In this document: piece after piece, positions 13,461 to 15,719 of the stretch
Layout: each line of letters starts with the position of its first letter
Numbering within the stretch: position 1 is the first letter of the stretch
Position numbers and translations under genes: made by a program
NCBI GenBank assembly: GCA_021817355.1
Contig: JAKAVI010000369.1
Span: 1-15,719 of the forward strand
Length of the DNA: 15,719 nt
Origin: Pseudomonadota bacterium
GTDB taxonomy: Bacteria; Pseudomonadota; Alphaproteobacteria; Micropepsales; Micropepsaceae
Reading direction: 5' to 3'
The notes under the pieces: model-generated
What the model was told of the DNA's origin: nothing
The model's input: only the letters and a program-made list of their open reading frames with translations
Databases searched by the model: none

Positions 13461-14126
13461 TCAGCCCGAGACGGCCGAAACAGAAGACAGCGGGAACTCC
13501 ATGCCGCCCATCATCAGCTGCGGGGTGGAGCCGGACAGATCAACCTGGGTCACCGGACCACTGGTCGACACCGCCGAACTGACGTTCACACCGCTGCTGC
13601 CGGTCGCCGAGACCGTCAGCTTATAGGTGCCATCGGGCAGCTGGTTGCCGGAGTTGTCCTGGCCGTTCCAGGTAAAGGGATGGGTGCCCGCTGTGGTCTG
13701 GCCGGAGCCGACATAGACCACATTGTTGCTGGCATCGGTGACGGTCAGCGTCGTCGCCGCGGCATTGCTGCCAAGGGTATAGTCCCAGTTCGCCACGCCC
13801 CCCGAGAGCGGCGCCTCGCCATTGGTGAGCGTCACCGTCTTGCCGAGATAGGACACCGCATTGGAGGTGCCATTGCTCTGGGACAGATTGATCAGGGTCT
13901 GCAGATTGGAGTTGGTGTTGATCTGCTGCTCAACCTGGCTGAAAGCAACGAGCTGCTGGGTAAACTGGGTGCTGCTCATCGGACTGGTAGGATCCTGGTT
14001 CTGCAATTGCGTTGTCAGCAGCTGCAGAAAACTGTCGAAATTTCCAGACAGCTGGTTGAGCGCATTGGCGGTCGATGCCGGTGCTGTGCTCGAGGTCGTG
14101 GTCAGTGCGGGGGTAATCGTCGTCAT
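13461..14126 (-). CDS. flgD: Hook-capping (hook assembly scaffold) protein FlgD
   Basis: FlgD caps the growing hook and directs FlgE insertion, and is lost once the hook is finished. The 221-residue protein has a Ser/Thr/Ala-rich export-type N-terminus (1-25). The hallmark FLQLLTTQLQNQDPTSPM follows at 33-50, continuing into TQFTQQLVAFSQVEQQ. The C-terminal half contains the Tudor/FnIII-like part: VSYLGKTVTL near 91-100, and TWNGQDNSGNQLPDGTYKLTV, a FlgD hallmark, near 150-170. The ATG has AGAGGA 6 nt before it, overlapping the fliK stop, so fliK and flgD are coupled. The 3' gap before flgE is 97 bp. Confidence 0.96.
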   Translation of the reverse strand: MTTITPALTTTSSTAPASTANALNQLSGNFDSFLQLLTTQLQNQDPTSPMSSTQFTQQLVAFSQVEQQINTNSNLQTLINLSQSNGTSNAVSYLGKTVTLTNGEAPLSGGVANWDYTLGSNAAATTLTVTDASNNVVYVGSGQTTAGTHPFTWNGQDNSGNQLPDGTYKLTVSATGSSGVNVSSAVSTSGPVTQVDLSGSTPQLMMGGMEFPLSSVSAVSG

Positions 14127-14137
14127 GGGACGTCCTC

Positions 14138-15719
14138 TTAGACTTTGATATCGAGCCGGCCGCGGCCGGAATAATGGGTGGCCTGAACCGTGGTGATGGC
14201 CTGGCTGTCAGCGGCCGGACCGCCAGCAAGCGCCAGAGTTGAACCTGCTTTGGGGGCAAAGCCGCCGGCGTTCTGCTGCTCGCCCTGAAGCGAGAAATTG
14301 AGTCCATTGCCGGAAAGATTGATCCCGGCATCCTTGAGCGCGGTCTGCAGTTGGGGCGCATCCTGACGCAGCAATTGCAAGGTCTGTGGATTTGCCGCCT
14401 GCAGATGCAGCTGCGCCGTGCCATTGGGGCCGACATGCATCTGCACCGCGATGCTGCCAAGATCGGCCGGGTGCAACGCGATGTCGAATTTGCGGATGCC
14501 GTTGCGGCTCTGCGCGGCGATGCTGAAGGCCAGAAGGCCAAGATTGCTGATCGGAACGGCAGAAGGGTTCGTAGTCCTTGCAGCAGTCAGGGAAATGCTC
14601 ACCTGTTGGGCAGGACCTGTGGTGGCCGCAGGGCCCGAAACGGCGGCAAGGCCAAGCGGCGAGGCGCCTGGGGCCTGGGCTGCGGGCGCGGCGAGCATCC
14701 CGCCAGGCGCTGTGCTGGCGGCCGCCACAGAGCGCCCTGAGGCGGCAGCAGAGAGGGGGCCAGCGCCATGGGTGGATGTGGGCGCAGCACTGGCAGTGGT
14801 GGAGGCTGGGCCCGGCGGTAGGGAGGGCGTCTGCGGGCCTGACTTTGATGCAAGACTGCCATCTTTGGCCTTGGAGGCGGACATGTCCTTTGCGCCCTCG
14901 CCCTGCGCGCTTGCAGAACTGTTGGCTCCGGCGCCTTGAGGGCCGCCATCCTGCGCGCCAGCAGCGAGCGCGGCCGTGCTGCCTACGAGGCTTTTGCCCC
15001 CATCGGAGCCGATCGCATTACTGAGACTGCCCGAGGCTGGCTTGGTCGCCCCACCAGGGGGAGCCTGCACTGCCGCCGCGCCCGACATGGCCAGCACCAG
15101 TGTCGAAGCACCTGTGGCGATGGCAGGCTTGGTCTGACTGCCGGATTTGCCCACCGCGGGCACCGCAGCAGACGAGGCTGCAGAGGAAATGATTGCTGGC
15201 GCAGTAGCCGGGCCCTGGGATGGGCCTGCCGTGGCGGAGATGACAAGCCGCAGAACCCCATTTCCTGCAAGTGTCGCGGCGCCCTGGGTGATGGCCTTGC
15301 CCTCTGGCGAGGAGGAGGGGGGTGCTTTCTTTGCAGATGACGGTTGGGGCTTTGCGCCTTGTGGTAGAGGCGCCGGTGGTGCGGACGCCGCGCTGCTCTT
15401 TAGCGCTGGGACAGCGGCCCGATCAGCTGGCGCTGCTGTCCCTGCTATAGACGCGCTGCCCGCTTTCTCGGCGGAGGCTGTGGAATTCGGCGAGGCTTGG
15501 GGCGTGGACACGCTCGTGCTTTGCGCCTGGCTCCCGGTAACCGGGGTTACGGCATGCAAGAAGGCCGCTTCGCCCGCCGAGCCCTGAGGGCCAGGCGACA
15601 CCACCTTGGACGCGGACGCATTCGCGCTGGAGCTGTTCTGGGGATTCTGTGCCGCAACCAATGTCGCCTGAAGCAGAAGCAGATGGGTGGCGAAGGGCTC
15701 ACCCGCACCGGAGCTGGAC
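14138..15719 (-). CDS. fliK: Flagellar hook-length control protein FliK (5' partial)
   Basis: FliK measures the hook and switches export from hook to filament substrates through its C-terminal contact with the FlhB gate component. The frame is open to the right edge (visible N-terminal end SSSGAGEPFATHLLLLQATL), so the true start is outside the window. The first in-window start-like codon, TTG at 15661, is probably internal. The 526 visible residues are mostly Ala/Ser/Pro/Gly-rich low-complexity sequence, the ruler region, which varies widely in length between species. The conserved C-terminal domain is at about residues 409-480: RKFDIALHPADLGSIAVQMHV and QLQTALKDAGINLSGNGLNF. The family is identified from this domain and from its place before flgD and flgE. 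Confidence 0.9.
   Translation of the reverse strand, partial: SSSGAGEPFATHLLLLQATLVAAQNPQNSSSANASASKVVSPGPQGSAGEAAFLHAVTPVTGSQAQSTSVSTPQASPNSTASAEKAGSASIAGTAAPADRAAVPALKSSAASAPPAPLPQGAKPQPSSAKKAPPSSSPEGKAITQGAATLAGNGVLRLVISATAGPSQGPATAPAIISSAASSAAVPAVGKSGSQTKPAIATGASTLVLAMSGAAAVQAPPGGATKPASGSLSNAIGSDGGKSLVGSTAALAAGAQDGGPQGAGANSSASAQGEGAKDMSASKAKDGSLASKSGPQTPSLPPGPASTTASAAPTSTHGAGPLSAAASGRSVAAASTAPGGMLAAPAAQAPGASPLGLAAVSGPAATTGPAQQVSISLTAARTTNPSAVPISNLGLLAFSIAAQSRNGIRKFDIALHPADLGSIAVQMHVGPNGTAQLHLQAANPQTLQLLRQDAPQLQTALKDAGINLSGNGLNFSLQGEQQNAGGFAPKAGSTLALAGGPAADSQAITTVQATHYSGRGRLDIKV

Noticed and set aside
13430..13475. Near-repeat CTCGGG-(A)CTGAG at the flgD end and in the flgD-flgE gap
   Set aside because: It is short and imperfect, partly coding, with no supporting structure; chance is likely.
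15659..15661. TTG as the fliK start
   Set aside because: The frame stays open to the window edge with plausible FliK-like sequence upstream (GEPFATHLLLLQATL), and no ribosome binding site precedes the TTG.

Overview
This window is a chromosomal flagellar and motility locus from a GC-rich alphaproteobacterium. The clade markers are FlbD (the alphaproteobacterial sigma-54 flagellar activator), SciP (DUF1153, the CtrA co-inhibitor), a perfect CtrA-type palindrome, and the gene order fliF-fliG-fliH-fliN-flbD. The continuation into flhA-flhF-flhG suggests Rhodospirillales/Acetobacteraceae, but this is an inference from gene order only. No insertion sequences, tRNAs, rRNAs, CRISPR arrays or phage genes were seen.

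Layout. The left edge (+) holds the 3' part of motA, with no motB after it. motA abuts tail to tail with a small minus-strand gene for a predicted two-helix membrane protein. A leader of about 190 bp follows, carrying a perfect GTTAA-N7-TTAAC CtrA box and a nearby GACTC (CcrM-type) site, and then a plus-strand MFS transporter gene. Everything from 2379 to the right edge is on the minus strand. In transcription order it reads fliK (5' end outside the window), flgD, flgE, terminator-like hairpin, sciP, strong terminator, fliF promoter region, fliF, fliG, fliH, fliN, flbD, flhA, flhF, flhG.

How the genes work together. FliF forms the MS ring and FliG/FliN the switch. FliH serves export-ATPase delivery and FlhA is the export gate. 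FlgD, FlgE and FliK make and measure the hook, and MotA is part of the stator. FlhF and FlhG normally set flagellar position and number. FlbD drives late sigma-54 flagellar genes and, in Caulobacter, represses fliF. SciP restrains CtrA. The locus therefore carries structural genes together with two cell-cycle-linked regulators.

The window is mostly a recognisable flagellar cluster, and I do not claim a wholly new system. The points most worth a second look are the eroded GTPase motifs of FlhF paired with an FlhG that lacks the N-terminal FlhF-activating segment; sciP insulated between two terminators; the candidate CtrA and dyad operators before fliF; and the CtrA/GANTC signals between the small membrane protein and the MFS gene.
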